Below, in pieces: positions 38,495 through 46,461 of a stretch of DNA of 64,000 nt. Made by a program: the position numbers and the translations under genes. Numbering within the stretch: the stretch's first letter is position 1; every line of letters starts with the position of its first letter. The notes beneath the pieces were generated by a model. It made no database searches. It had not been told where the DNA came from and saw nothing but the letters and a program-made list of their open reading frames with translations. The stretch is from Variovorax fucosicus (GTDB lineage: Bacteria; Pseudomonadota; Gammaproteobacteria; Burkholderiales; Burkholderiaceae_C), in assembly GCF_030316825.1 (NCBI RefSeq), contig NZ_JASZYU010000004.1, positions 372,001-436,000 of the forward strand. The letters are read 5' to 3'.

Positions 38495-39001
38495 ATGGCG
38501 AGTTTTTATGCATATTTTGATGAAACAACTGGAGAGATAATTTCGTATGGGCAGTTGCCTGATCCGATTGAAATCGTCCCCAACACAGATCCAGCAACGT
38601 TCTTCGATGTTTACGATCAATACTTGCTTGCGATTCCGTCCGGGCAAGGTTTGATTCGGATCGAAGATGATCTTCCTGTTAGCACTGCTTTTTACATTGC
38701 TGATCCCGGTGGCACACCGACACTGACAGCGCGCCCATCATTGGACGATGACAACGCTGTAGGCGGCTCTGATCCTTGGATTGCAGACGGTACGAGTTCA
38801 GTGACATACGGCCCTGACTTGCCCGTGGGAACCCTTGTGCGTGTTAGCTCTGGCAATCCTGCGTTCGCCACCATTGAAGCTCTAGAAGTTGACGACGGAG
38901 AGTTAGAACTGGCTACTACGCTGGTGGGGCAGTATGAGGTGATAGTCACTTCCTTTCCGTACGCAGACAAAACAATAATATTTACGGCGGAAGCACCATA
39001 A
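38495..39001 (+). CDS. Tail-tip accessory protein
   Basis: A 168-residue acidic, beta-rich protein directly after gpJ, with GAGGAG before its ATG and a TAATG overlap into the next gene. No catalytic motif. Likely a small structural component of the tail tip or fibre. Confidence 0.6.
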   Translation: MASFYAYFDETTGEIISYGQLPDPIEIVPNTDPATFFDVYDQYLLAIPSGQGLIRIEDDLPVSTAFYIADPGGTPTLTARPSLDDDNAVGGSDPWIADGTSSVTYGPDLPVGTLVRVSSGNPAFATIEALEVDDGELELATTLVGQYEVIVTSFPYADKTIIFTAEAP

Positions 39002-39849
39002 TGGCATTAGTAACTTTAGCGGGGGATACACCTGCAGCACTCACAGGCGTTCTAGTAACAACAAAGGTCGATGGATATTCAATCTCATGGAATCCTCAAC
39101 CTGTCGGTTCACGCGTCGAAGTATGGCAATCAATTACAAATGATCGTGCAGATGCCGATCTTGTGAAAACAGTTATTGATACATACTACGACTCAGCCAC
39201 TTTGGGTTCGGGTACGTCATATTTTCTTTGGGTTCGCACTGTAAACCAATATGGAATACCTGGCGATTGGGACGTGGGCGATACAGCAGGACATGAGGTT
39301 GAAGTCCTAGGTATTGATAACGGGCAAGTATCACCACAGACCGCAAACACAACATTTAGTGTTTCTTTGTCGGGTGCGGGCTCATCCTTGATCACGAGCT
39401 ACAACACTTGGCAGCTAATCTCATCGAGCTCCATTCCTGCAAACACGCTGTTCGCTTCTGCTGAAACGATTATGTGGGGGTATACAACCACTGACCTAAG
39501 CAGCGTCTCAAGCACGCTTACCACGGGCACGGTTACTGGAAGTGTTGACTGGCGCTTGAGACTTAAACGCGATTCTGATGGCGTTTATATCGGTAGCCAG
39601 GAAGTCCGCGCTACGACCGCAGCTATCTCGGTTGTCATGTTCAGTGGTAGTCCGAGTATCAAGCAGTTTGTGAATCCATTGAATCCATCTACAACCAAAA
39701 TACGATTCGGAAATGCTGGCGGTGTTCCACCTGTTGCATACACGATGGAGCTTGAAGCAAAGAAGACAAATAGCGACACCAGCAAGCTTTCCTTCACCGC
39801 GTCTGTAGGTTATTACTTTGAAGGGCAGGGCAGTGTTGTTGCTTTCTAA
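39001..39849 (+). CDS. Tail fibre-type protein with Fn3-like domain
   Basis: A 282-residue protein. The first 100 residues (TTKVDGYSISWNPQPVGSRVEVWQS...SYFLWVRTVNQYGIPGDW) are a fibronectin-III-like fold resembling those inside gpJ; the rest is Ser/Thr-rich and beta. Probably part of the host-recognition apparatus. Followed by a terminator. Confidence 0.6.
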   Translation: MALVTLAGDTPAALTGVLVTTKVDGYSISWNPQPVGSRVEVWQSITNDRADADLVKTVIDTYYDSATLGSGTSYFLWVRTVNQYGIPGDWDVGDTAGHEVEVLGIDNGQVSPQTANTTFSVSLSGAGSSLITSYNTWQLISSSSIPANTLFASAETIMWGYTTTDLSSVSSTLTTGTVTGSVDWRLRLKRDSDGVYIGSQEVRATTAAISVVMFSGSPSIKQFVNPLNPSTTKIRFGNAGGVPPVAYTMELEAKKTNSDTSKLSFTASVGYYFEGQGSVVAF

Positions 39850-39876
39850 GTAGCTGATTTCTTTGTGCCATACATA

Positions 39877-39897
39877 ACCCGCTTCGGCGGGTTTATT
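39877..39897 (+). terminator. Terminator, followed by a GGCTAAATAG motif
   Basis: AACCCGC-TTCG-GCGGGTT followed by TATTTTT. The TAAATA motif at 39904-39909 comes 7 bp later, a tight terminator/motif pair. Confidence 0.75.
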
Positions 39898-39957
39898 TTT
39901 GGCTAAATAGTTTCGAAGGGTCGCACCCTCTTAACTAATACAAGGAAATTTCCAACA

Positions 39958-40428
39958 ATGACAACAATCAACAAATTCAACAAGTTCTTGCTTACCCAAA
40001 TGAATGGGGGTCAAGATACAACTGGTTCGTCAACAGCAAATGCAGCACGCGTCGTAGACTTTGACTCTGACACTATCAAGGTGTCATTGCATACTTCTAC
40101 CTATAGTCCATCAGCAACAGGTCACGCAGCATATAACTCCGTTACTAATGAGGTTACTGGTTCTGGTTATACAAGTGGTGGCATCACGCTAACTTCACCA
40201 ACTGTCGTAGATACAGCCGGCACCATTGCCTTCGATGCTGCTGACATTACTTGGTCACAGAACGCTTCAGGCTTTACAAACGCCCGCTACGCAGTTATCT
40301 ATAAGAGCACAGGTACAGCAGCTACATCTACATTGATTGGTTGGATTGATTTTGTCGCAGATAAAGGGAATGTGTCCGGTGACTTGGTGATGCAGTGGAA
40401 TGCTTCTGGTGTCGCTACTTGGGCTTAA
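39958..40428 (+). CDS. Hypothetical virion protein
   Basis: A 156-residue Ser/Thr/Gly-rich beta protein (MTTINKFNKFLLTQMNGGQD). Similar small proteins accompany fibre genes in tailed phages; a structural role is likely. Start supported by AAGGAA about 11 nt upstream. Confidence 0.6.
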   Translation: MTTINKFNKFLLTQMNGGQDTTGSSTANAARVVDFDSDTIKVSLHTSTYSPSATGHAAYNSVTNEVTGSGYTSGGITLTSPTVVDTAGTIAFDAADITWSQNASGFTNARYAVIYKSTGTAATSTLIGWIDFVADKGNVSGDLVMQWNASGVATWA

Positions 40429-40484
40429 TAGCTAAGTTGACGACGCACGAACAAGAAAGCATTTCAATCTGAGGGAGAATAATA

Positions 40485-41219
40485 ATGGCAGATAACGTCC
40501 CAATTACCGCTGGTAGCGGTACAAGCATTGCAACTGACGATGTGTCTGGTGATCAGTACCAACGAGTCAAGATTACTGATGGCACAGCGGACAGCGCAAA
40601 CCATCTAACAGTCAACGCATCTGGCGAAGCACTTGTAAAAGTGAACGCAGCACTACCAGCAGGAACCAACAACATTGGTGACGTTGACGTGCTTTCGTTG
40701 CCAGCACTCCCAACAGGCACAAATGCAATCGGAACTGTGACAACAGTTGGTGCAGCAGCAAGTGGTGCATCTGTTTCTGGCAATCCAGTTCTCAACGGAG
40801 CAAGAGCAGCTACAGCAAACCCAACAGCAGTAACTGACGGCCAAGCTATTGCATTGATGACAGACAAGGTAGGTCGTTTAGTGACTGTGCCTATGCATTC
40901 ACGCGCATTGATGGGCAAACAAGCAACAACCATCACAAGCTCGACAAGTGCAACAACTGTAGTAAGTGCTATTGTATCGACGTTTACGGATATCACTTCG
41001 TTCACAGTCACAAACAGTTCTTCAACTGCAACGCTAGTGACTCTGACTGATGGCACAACCGCAATGATTTTCAGTCTTGCCGCTGGACCCGGAGCAGGCT
41101 TCACAAAGGAATTCTCAACACCGCTATACGCAACCACAGCTAACACAGCTTGGACATTGCAGTGCGGTACTTCTGTTGCTTCAATCTACTGCAATATCGT
41201 TTACGCGAAGAACACATAA
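40485..41219 (+). CDS. Virion fibre/decoration-type protein
   Basis: A 244-residue protein, low in charged residues and very rich in Thr, Ala, Ser and Val, with a beta-sandwich-like C-terminal half (FTDITSFTVTNSSSTATLVT). GAGGGAG precedes the ATG. Probably a structural or receptor-binding element. No specific family recognised. Confidence 0.6.
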   Translation: MADNVPITAGSGTSIATDDVSGDQYQRVKITDGTADSANHLTVNASGEALVKVNAALPAGTNNIGDVDVLSLPALPTGTNAIGTVTTVGAAASGASVSGNPVLNGARAATANPTAVTDGQAIALMTDKVGRLVTVPMHSRALMGKQATTITSSTSATTVVSAIVSTFTDITSFTVTNSSSTATLVTLTDGTTAMIFSLAAGPGAGFTKEFSTPLYATTANTAWTLQCGTSVASIYCNIVYAKNT

Positions 41220-41231
41220 GGAGGTAGTTTT

Positions 41232-41876
41232 ATGGCTATCTCCATGACGTCTTTAGCTTCGCAAGGAAGCACCAATGCGAGCCCAACCCTTACTTGGGCT
41301 AATTGGGGTTTTGGTAGCTTCACAGTTGGCACCTATGTCTTGATGGCAGTCAGTTATGCCGACGCTGCAGCGGGTGCAGCGCCAACTGTATCGGTGAATA
41401 CTGGTACTTCTGGCACTCCACTAACGTATATCGGTAATGCTTCAAACGGCTCGTCTGGCCTAGCCCTATTTGGTGGCTACACCGTGAGTAGTGCTTTCGA
41501 CACCATGACAATTACATTCTCCGCGAATGCCATCAATACACAGTTGTTGATGACAAAGATTTCGGGAATGCACCCGACGACACCGATCACTCAACAGTCG
41601 ATCGTTTCGGGCTCAAGCACAACATTAGCTGCATTTGGGGCAAGCAGCGCAACGTTGATTCTTGCAGCCTCTACAACCGGAAAGCCAACGTTGACTGGTG
41701 GCTACACGAACAATGTCGATGAGTCGCTAAGCCGCTCAATGTATAAAACCACACAAGACCTGGCGCCAGCATTTGCTGGCAGTTCGGCGGGTGCAGTAAT
41801 CGCTGCATTGGAAATTGCTAATGCAACAGTAGCAGCGCCCAAGGGTCGCAACATGCTTCTTGGCGTGGGGGTCTAA
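41232..41876 (+). CDS. Virion surface protein
   Basis: A 214-residue Ser/Thr/Gly/Ala-rich protein predicted to be all beta, with a strong AAGGAGG ribosome site. It lies between two putative adhesion genes and 3 bp before the next ATG. Function unknown. Confidence 0.6.
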   Translation: MAISMTSLASQGSTNASPTLTWANWGFGSFTVGTYVLMAVSYADAAAGAAPTVSVNTGTSGTPLTYIGNASNGSSGLALFGGYTVSSAFDTMTITFSANAINTQLLMTKISGMHPTTPITQQSIVSGSSTTLAAFGASSATLILAASTTGKPTLTGGYTNNVDESLSRSMYKTTQDLAPAFAGSSAGAVIAALEIANATVAAPKGRNMLLGVGV

Positions 41877-41879
41877 CCC

Positions 41880-43814
41880 ATGTCCTTGCTGCTCCTTCTA
41901 TCCAGCGCGGCACCTTCTGGCGATCCACACGTTAAATCGTTGCTGCATTTCAACGGCACCAACGGCTCAACAGCTATCGTTGATGAAACTGGCAAGACGT
42001 GGACTGTTCAAGGTGCAGCAGAACTAGACACGTCAGATCAGAAGTTTGGTTCTGCATCGGGCTACTTCCCACCATATCAGGGAACGTCCCCGCTTTGGAC
42101 AACCCCGATACATACCGACTTTGAGTTTGGCACGGGTCAGTTTCAAGTTGAAGGGTTCTGCAACTATATCGACGGCGGTAACTCCGAAGGTACGCTAGTT
42201 GAGTGCGGTGACGGAACAGATGGATGGCGCATCTTCTTTACCGCGGGGGGCGGGGGGCTGTTGGTGTTTAAAAGAACTGGCAGCTTCACGGTCTACACTT
42301 TGGCAGCACCTGTCCTTGGTGACGGGTTATGGCACTACTTCAAAGTCAGTCGTGATGCATCAAACCAACTTGTCCTGCAATTCGACAGCACGACCTCGAC
42401 GCCTGCAACTGACACCGATACTTACACGATCCCAGTAACGGGCGAAGTCTCGATTGGTGCCTCTCCAGATGGCTCAAACAAGTTCAGCGGGCACCTGGAC
42501 GAAATCCGTATCCTCAATGGTGCGATTGACGGCAGCACGACTGTCCCAACAGCGGAGTTTCCAGATCCGGGTGATGCTTCTACACCGGAAGTAGTTGAAG
42601 CACCGGTTCTAGCTTTCGTTCAAACGTTGCTAGTGCCAATCGTCAATGCAAAGGAAGTCATTGCTGTTCCGCTGCGAGCCAATGTGCAGACATTGCTGTT
42701 GCCGAACATCAAGGCAAATGAAATCGTCCCTGTACCTGTACAGGCGTTCACGCAGGTATTACAAGTACCGGTGATAGCTTCTGCAGCGTTGATCGAGGCC
42801 GACAAGCTCACTATCGTTCAGACTCTGCTTGTGCCAAATATCAAGGCGAACGATGTTGTCGCTGTACCGTTGCTCACTTTCACGCAATCCCTGTTCGTAC
42901 CGAAGCTGAGTGAGGCAATCAACGCGCCTACATGCGCCTTCGTTGAATCTCTGCTTGTACCCAACATCAAGGCGAATGAAATTGTCCCTGTGCCTGTACG
43001 CGCGAACGTGCAGACATTGCTGTTGCCGAACATCAAGGCTGATGAGGTTGTTCCGGTTCCGGTACTTTCAGGCGTTCAGACGCTGCTAGTCCCGATCACG
43101 AACGCACGCGAAGTGGTTGCCGTCCCGGTAATTTCAGCAACTCAGGCATTGCTTGCTCCGACAGTCAACACGACGACGGGTGTGTTGGTCGACACGATGG
43201 CGATTGTTCAAGCGCTTCAAGTTCCGAACATCAAGGCGGACGAGGTTGTAGCTGTTCCGCTTCTTGCCTTCGCACAGAGCTTGCAGGTTCCAGCTGCGAA
43301 CGCGAAGGAAGTCATTGCTGCCCCGGTACTCACGCTTGCCCAGGTGCTCAACGCGCCTACGGTCAACATGCAGGAGCGCATTGCGGTTCCGCTGATCACG
43401 TTTGCTCAGGTCTTCAACGTCCCGAACATCAAGGCAGACGAGGTTGTCGCTGTCCCAACAAAGGCGTTCACGCAAGCGTTTGTAGCCCCTACAGTCAACG
43501 CAAGGGAAGTTCTGGGGGTCACGGTGCTGAATGTGCTGCAAGCGCTGTACGTGCCTGCAATCGCGGAAGGGCTGGTTGTGGAACGCTTGCAGTACGTCCA
43601 GCAGTTCCTCGATGTCACGCTGCGCGAAACCTTCCACGTCCCGGCCATCAGCTTCACGCAGACGCTGTTCGATCCGACCGTGCGCAACGACAAGGTCACC
43701 AGCATCACAGTGATTGGGCCGCAGCAGGTTGGCGTGAGCGTTGTTGGGTTGGCAGAGCAGGGTGTCTCTGTAGTAGCACCTTCCGAGGAAGCGATTTCAG
43801 TGCTAGTTCAATAA
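41880..43814 (+). CDS. LamG-like tail adhesin with 22-residue repeats
   Basis: A 644-residue protein. Residues about 15-230 form a LamG/concanavalin-like lectin domain (VKSLLHFNGTNGSTAIVDET at the start; HLDEIRILNG at the end). From Val238 to about residue 605 there are about seventeen copies of a 22-residue unit with consensus VVAVPVLAFVQTLLVPNIKADE. The middle copies are also close at DNA level, while the last few are diverged. A 40-residue tail ends the protein. The lectin head suggests binding of surface sugars, and the repeats could form an extended stalk. I do not know this repeat from a named family. Confidence 0.75.
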   Translation: MSLLLLLSSAAPSGDPHVKSLLHFNGTNGSTAIVDETGKTWTVQGAAELDTSDQKFGSASGYFPPYQGTSPLWTTPIHTDFEFGTGQFQVEGFCNYIDGGNSEGTLVECGDGTDGWRIFFTAGGGGLLVFKRTGSFTVYTLAAPVLGDGLWHYFKVSRDASNQLVLQFDSTTSTPATDTDTYTIPVTGEVSIGASPDGSNKFSGHLDEIRILNGAIDGSTTVPTAEFPDPGDASTPEVVEAPVLAFVQTLLVPIVNAKEVIAVPLRANVQTLLLPNIKANEIVPVPVQAFTQVLQVPVIASAALIEADKLTIVQTLLVPNIKANDVVAVPLLTFTQSLFVPKLSEAINAPTCAFVESLLVPNIKANEIVPVPVRANVQTLLLPNIKADEVVPVPVLSGVQTLLVPITNAREVVAVPVISATQALLAPTVNTTTGVLVDTMAIVQALQVPNIKADEVVAVPLLAFAQSLQVPAANAKEVIAAPVLTLAQVLNAPTVNMQERIAVPLITFAQVFNVPNIKADEVVAVPTKAFTQAFVAPTVNAREVLGVTVLNVLQALYVPAIAEGLVVERLQYVQQFLDVTLRETFHVPAISFTQTLFDPTVRNDKVTSITVIGPQQVGVSVVGLAEQGVSVVAPSEEAISVLVQ

Positions 43815-43838
43815 ATATAAGAATAAGAGAGACAAAAC

Positions 43839-44207
43839 ATGAGCACTTTTCAGAAAGACATTGAAATCAATCAAGGCGACGACTACGAGCAAGTCTTCAA
43901 ATTCTATTCCGACACGAATAATACGGTTCCGCTGGACATGACAGGCGCAACGTTGGCCATGAAGGTTCGCCAAAATAACTACGACGGAAAGGTGCTGTTG
44001 GCTTCTCCCACAAATATTACGTTGACATTGGACGCACCTCTTAGCAAAGCAACCATCCAAGTAACTTCGGCAGCATCTTTAGTTCTCGCCACTACAAAAG
44101 ACACAGATGAAATCGACGCCATATACGATTTGCACATGACAAAGGGCGGAATTACTACAAGATTAATGGAAGGTGCCTGCATTATCAATCGCATTGTCAC
44201 TAAGTAG
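43839..44207 (+). CDS. Tail/baseplate accessory protein
   Basis: A 122-residue protein with the pattern DIEINQGDDYEQVFKFYSD...LDMTGATLAMKVRQ, seen in many small phage tail proteins of the BppU N-terminal type. It probably anchors a receptor-binding component. A TAAATA overlaps the stop of the preceding gene (43812-43817). Confidence 0.65.
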   Translation: MSTFQKDIEINQGDDYEQVFKFYSDTNNTVPLDMTGATLAMKVRQNNYDGKVLLASPTNITLTLDAPLSKATIQVTSAASLVLATTKDTDEIDAIYDLHMTKGGITTRLMEGACIINRIVTK

Positions 44208-44220
44208 GCGTTAAGCTAGA

Positions 44221-44226
44221 TAAATA
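44221..44226 (+). promoter_or_regulatory. TAAATA motif before a secreted-protein gene
   Basis: CTAGATAAATAGTTAAC, 23 bp before ATG 44250, with AAGGAG in between. Confidence 0.45.
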
Positions 44227-44249
44227 GTTAACAATAAAAAGGAGTTACT

Positions 44250-44594
44250 ATGAAATATCTTATCGCTTTCGCAATCGCAACACTGGCCGTCGCATCCAAT
44301 GCACAGGTCACACAATCGTTCTCAAACTCAGTCTCGGCATCGGCTTCATCTAGCTTTAGCGGATCAGCTTTTGGTTCGTCCTCATCAACGTTCTCTACGC
44401 TAAACGGTCCAACAGCTAATACGTTTACACAATCTTATGGCGCTGGTACTGCAAGCGCTGCTGGCGTTGCAACTGGCAATGGAGTAACGGTGCACAGCTA
44501 CTCTACAAGCCCTTCGGCTGCGCCTTTGCTGAACACACCGCAGTTCAATTACCCACAATCGTTCTCGTTCCCAACGGTTGGTGTCAGCAGATAA
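44250..44594 (+). CDS. Secreted Ser-rich protein
   Basis: A 114-residue protein with a signal peptide (MKYLIAFAIATLAVASNAQ, cleavage near residue 18-19). The mature chain has no cysteine and very few charges and is extremely rich in Ser, Thr, Ala and Gly (SNSVSASASSSFSGSAFGSS). It has its own motif, ribosome site and terminator, so it looks like a stand-alone accessory (moron) gene. Function unknown; a cell-surface change in the lysogen is possible. Confidence 0.65.
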   Translation: MKYLIAFAIATLAVASNAQVTQSFSNSVSASASSSFSGSAFGSSSSTFSTLNGPTANTFTQSYGAGTASAAGVATGNGVTVHSYSTSPSAAPLLNTPQFNYPQSFSFPTVGVSR

Positions 44595-44615
44595 TGCAGT
44601 TTGTTTAAGCTCATA

Positions 44616-44641
44616 AAACCGCCTATTTCTGGCGGTTTTTT
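44616..44641 (+). terminator. Terminator after the Ser-rich gene
   Basis: AAACCGCC-TATTTCT-GGCGGTTT followed by T residues. Confidence 0.8.
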
Positions 44642-44974
44642 ATGACTAAGCTACCCTGGTACTATCTTAGGTGCATAGCGATGATTCTTAAAATTAGGCG
44701 ATATAAGTCATTGATTTATATAGAGAAAAACCACCCGATTTTAAAAGACTTCATTATTTGAAAGAAGTGGGCAAAAAGAAGCCCACTTTCCCTAGTGCAA
44801 TAGGTAGTGGGCTTAAAGTGTATTAACACACAAGGGCTACACGAATGAAGTTACGCGTGCAGCAAATTAATTATATTTGTTTTTTAGCTAGATAGCGACA
44901 CAACCAACATGTGGTTCCTGCAACGCATATTCAGTAGTAGATATCGGCATGGCAGGTTGGCGCATGTGACATAC
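44642..44974. other. Gene-free region with mutually exclusive hairpins
   Basis: No ORF supported on either strand. AAGTGGGC (44765-44772) can pair with GCCCACTT (44781-44788), but the same middle block, as AAGCCCACT (44779-44787), can pair instead with AGTGGGCTT (44806-44814). The two folds exclude each other, an attenuator-like arrangement. A further small dyad, AACCA-ACATG-TGGTT, lies near 44900. Confidence 0.5.
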
Positions 44975-45154
44975 TTAGTCTTTTAATAGACGTTCACGCA
45001 GTATTTTTTGCATCTCTGTAATCTCTGCGGTGCGCGGCTTCATGTTCTTATAAGCCGGTGTGTTCATGATGGTTCGCACTGTGCGCATGGAATGTTTATT
45101 CTTTCCGCATAGAACTGCAAATACGATATCTTCTCTGTCTTGTCTTGTTAGCAT
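44975..45154 (-). CDS. Small basic minus-strand protein
   Basis: A 59-residue ORF, MLTRQDREDIVFAVLCGKNK..., with AAAGGA upstream. It is basic and helical (MKPRTAEITEMQKILRERLL). A TAAGTA motif and a long hairpin (45175-45216) sit in its leader, the arrangement seen at other genes of this phage, which supports it as real although short. Function unknown. Confidence 0.6.
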   Translation of the reverse strand: MLTRQDREDIVFAVLCGKNKHSMRTVRTIMNTPAYKNMKPRTAEITEMQKILRERLLKD

Positions 45155-45174
45155 GGTTTATCCTTTTGTATTGG

Positions 45175-45216
45175 TTAATGTAGGGGCAGAGACCAACTGC
45201 CGCATTCCTACATTAA
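45175..45216 (-). promoter_or_regulatory. Long leader hairpin of the 59-residue gene
   Basis: TTAATGTAGG (45175-45184) and CCTACATTAA (45207-45216) are perfect inverted repeats, with an inner stem GGCAG/CTGCC and a one-sided GCATT bulge. A TAAGTA on the minus strand (45221-45216) abuts the structure. It would form at the 5' end of the minus-strand transcript. Confidence 0.6.
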
Positions 45217-45329
45217 TACTTAGTGGATTGTTGACAAAAACAGGCTGTTATACCTCGAAAATCGACGGTTTTATATTTGGGTATGCTTTATGTGCGGTGA
45301 CTAGGCGGCCTTGCGCTAAATAGCTGACT

Positions 45330-45524
45330 ATGTCCCGCCACAGATTCACCCAACCGTATATACAAAAGCGCATCAAAAAGGTCGTTGAAGAATCTAAATT
45401 GAGCGACAAACAAGGAAACTTGTTCATCCAGACCCGCAGCGGAATGTGGATTGATATCACTGGAATCGACAGAAAGAATCTGGACCTTGCGTTATTGGGC
45501 ATAAGGCTAAATACTTTTAGCTAA
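45330..45524 (+). CDS. Small basic phage protein
   Basis: A 64-residue protein (MSRHRFTQPYIQKRIKKVVE...) with no Shine-Dalgarno. Instead GCTAAATAG lies 7 nt before the ATG. The first 25 residues are strongly basic and the rest mixed. Possibly nucleic-acid binding; unknown. Confidence 0.55.
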   Translation: MSRHRFTQPYIQKRIKKVVEESKLSDKQGNLFIQTRSGMWIDITGIDRKNLDLALLGIRLNTFS

Positions 45525-45615
45525 AACAAAACCATGATAAGTTGCCATTAGCGAACTCCTTTTGTAGACCATCAGAGCCCCATTACTGTTCACGCAGTTT
45601 TGGGGCTTCTTTTTG
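45508..45615 (+). ncRNA. Candidate small RNA unit 1
   Basis: A TAAATA motif (45508-45513), overlapping the 3' end of the preceding gene, and a terminator hairpin (AGCCCCA 45576-45582 with TGGGGCT 45601-45607, nested ACTG/CAGT, then TCTTTTT) enclose about 90 nt with no ORF. If the motif promotes transcription this is a short stable RNA. Confidence 0.4.
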
Positions 45616-45636
45616 GCCTACAAGAATAAGTAGTTG

Positions 45637-46002
45637 ATGAGTAATAACTACAGATCGGGCTTAGAACAGAAAGTCGCCAAGCAGCTAGAAGCAAACTGCA
45701 TCGCATTCCAGTACGAGGCACGCAAGATTGCCTTCGAGCAACCGGTGAAGCAGCGCAGCTACACGCCGGACTTCATCTTGCCCAACGGCATCGTGATCGA
45801 GACAAAGGGAATCTTCGACGTTGAGGACAGGCAGAAGCATCTTTGGGTACGTGAGCAGCACCCCGAGCTTGATATCCGCTTCGTGTTCAGCAGCAGCAAG
45901 ACCAAGCTGCGCAAGGGTAGCCCCACAAGCTACGGCGAGTGGTGCGAGAAGAATGGCTTCTTGTACGCAGACAAGGCGATTCCAGCTGCTTGGCTGGTCT
46001 AA
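45637..46002 (+). CDS. T7-type endonuclease I (Holliday-junction resolvase)
   Basis: A 121-residue structure-specific nuclease. The active-site residues Glu10, Asp45, Glu55 and Lys57 (YRSGLE, YTPDF, ETKG) sit at exactly the T7 gp3 spacing (20, 55, 65, 67 minus 10), and the C-terminal KGSPTSYGEWCEKNGFLYAD is nearly the family consensus. It resolves branched DNA before packaging. TAAGTA lies 4 nt before the ATG and there is no Shine-Dalgarno. G/C-richer than its surroundings, suggesting separate acquisition. Confidence 0.92.
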   Translation: MSNNYRSGLEQKVAKQLEANCIAFQYEARKIAFEQPVKQRSYTPDFILPNGIVIETKGIFDVEDRQKHLWVREQHPELDIRFVFSSSKTKLRKGSPTSYGEWCEKNGFLYADKAIPAAWLV

Positions 46003-46006
46003 CGGA

Positions 46007-46097
46007 TAAATAAGTGTGCAGCATGCAAAGTGCTGCGTACTGTCAAAAGTTCGAAGTCGAAGAAAAACATCCAAGCCGAGGCCCCGAAAGGGGCTTT
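46007..46097 (+). ncRNA. Candidate small RNA unit 2
   Basis: TAAATA (46007-46012) five bases after the endonuclease stop, then GTGTGCAGC. A 5' hairpin GCAGCA/TGCTGC (46018-46036) and a terminator GCCCC-GAAA-GGGGC (46081-46094) followed by TTTG close a unit of about 80 nt without ORF. Its first bases match candidate unit 4 (TAAATA-N-GTGTGCAGC). Confidence 0.45.
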
Positions 46098-46118
46098 GTG
46101 CTTTGTAAAACACAAAAA

Positions 46119-46134
46119 GCTAACTATAGCTAAC
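46119..46134. repeat. Two GCTAAC iterons before the replication operon
   Basis: GCTAACTATAGCTAAC: two copies of the hexamer that forms the 48962-49247 array. They end 9 bp before a TAAATA motif (46143-46148) that heads the leader of the replication genes, an operator-like position. A hairpin AGTCG-GGGA-CGACT follows at about 46156. Confidence 0.6.
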
Positions 46135-46239
46135 TCAGATGATAAATAAACTTGTAGTCGGGGACGACTGCGCGACACAAGAACTTTGCAAGCAAGGGGC
46201 TAGCTATGGAACGGCGTCGCAACACGACATTGGAAACAT

Positions 46240-46461
46240 ATGACAGAGAAAGAACGCAGAGGGGTAGATTACACCCCTTTCGAATCATCCGAAGCGAGAC
46301 TGATTCGACACATAAAAAGAAAACCTTTTCAGGAAGTATTTGACGAAATTCATAATACTGTAGATATTTACGGCAACTTCCTTTATCACGAAGCACAAAA
46401 CGTGATAACAGAATCCGGTTGGACGTTAGACGAATACATTAATTACAGAGGTTCGGAGTGA
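46240..46461 (+). CDS. Hypothetical protein, first gene of replication operon
   Basis: A 73-residue protein (MTEKERRGVDYTPFESSEAR). Its TGA overlaps the GTG start of the primase gene (GTGA), so it is cotranslated with replication genes. Charged, possibly helical; no motif. A competing 45-codon frame from 46206 overlaps it and is less convincing. Confidence 0.65.
   Translation: MTEKERRGVDYTPFESSEARLIRHIKRKPFQEVFDEIHNTVDIYGNFLYHEAQNVITESGWTLDEYINYRGSE

Noticed and set aside
43000..43700. Possible CRISPR-like array because of regular 66-bp similarity
   Set aside because: The periodicity is a protein-coding repeat in frame; there are no constant repeats with unique spacers.
45231..45252. TTGACA followed by TTATAC as a promoter
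   Set aside because: Spacing is only 11 bp, too short for a sigma-70 promoter.
46206..46343. 45-codon ORF (MERRRNTTLETYDRERTQRG...) with AAGGGG upstream
   Set aside because: It overlaps the better-supported 46240 gene, which is coupled to the primase; protein composition is atypical, though it cannot be fully excluded.
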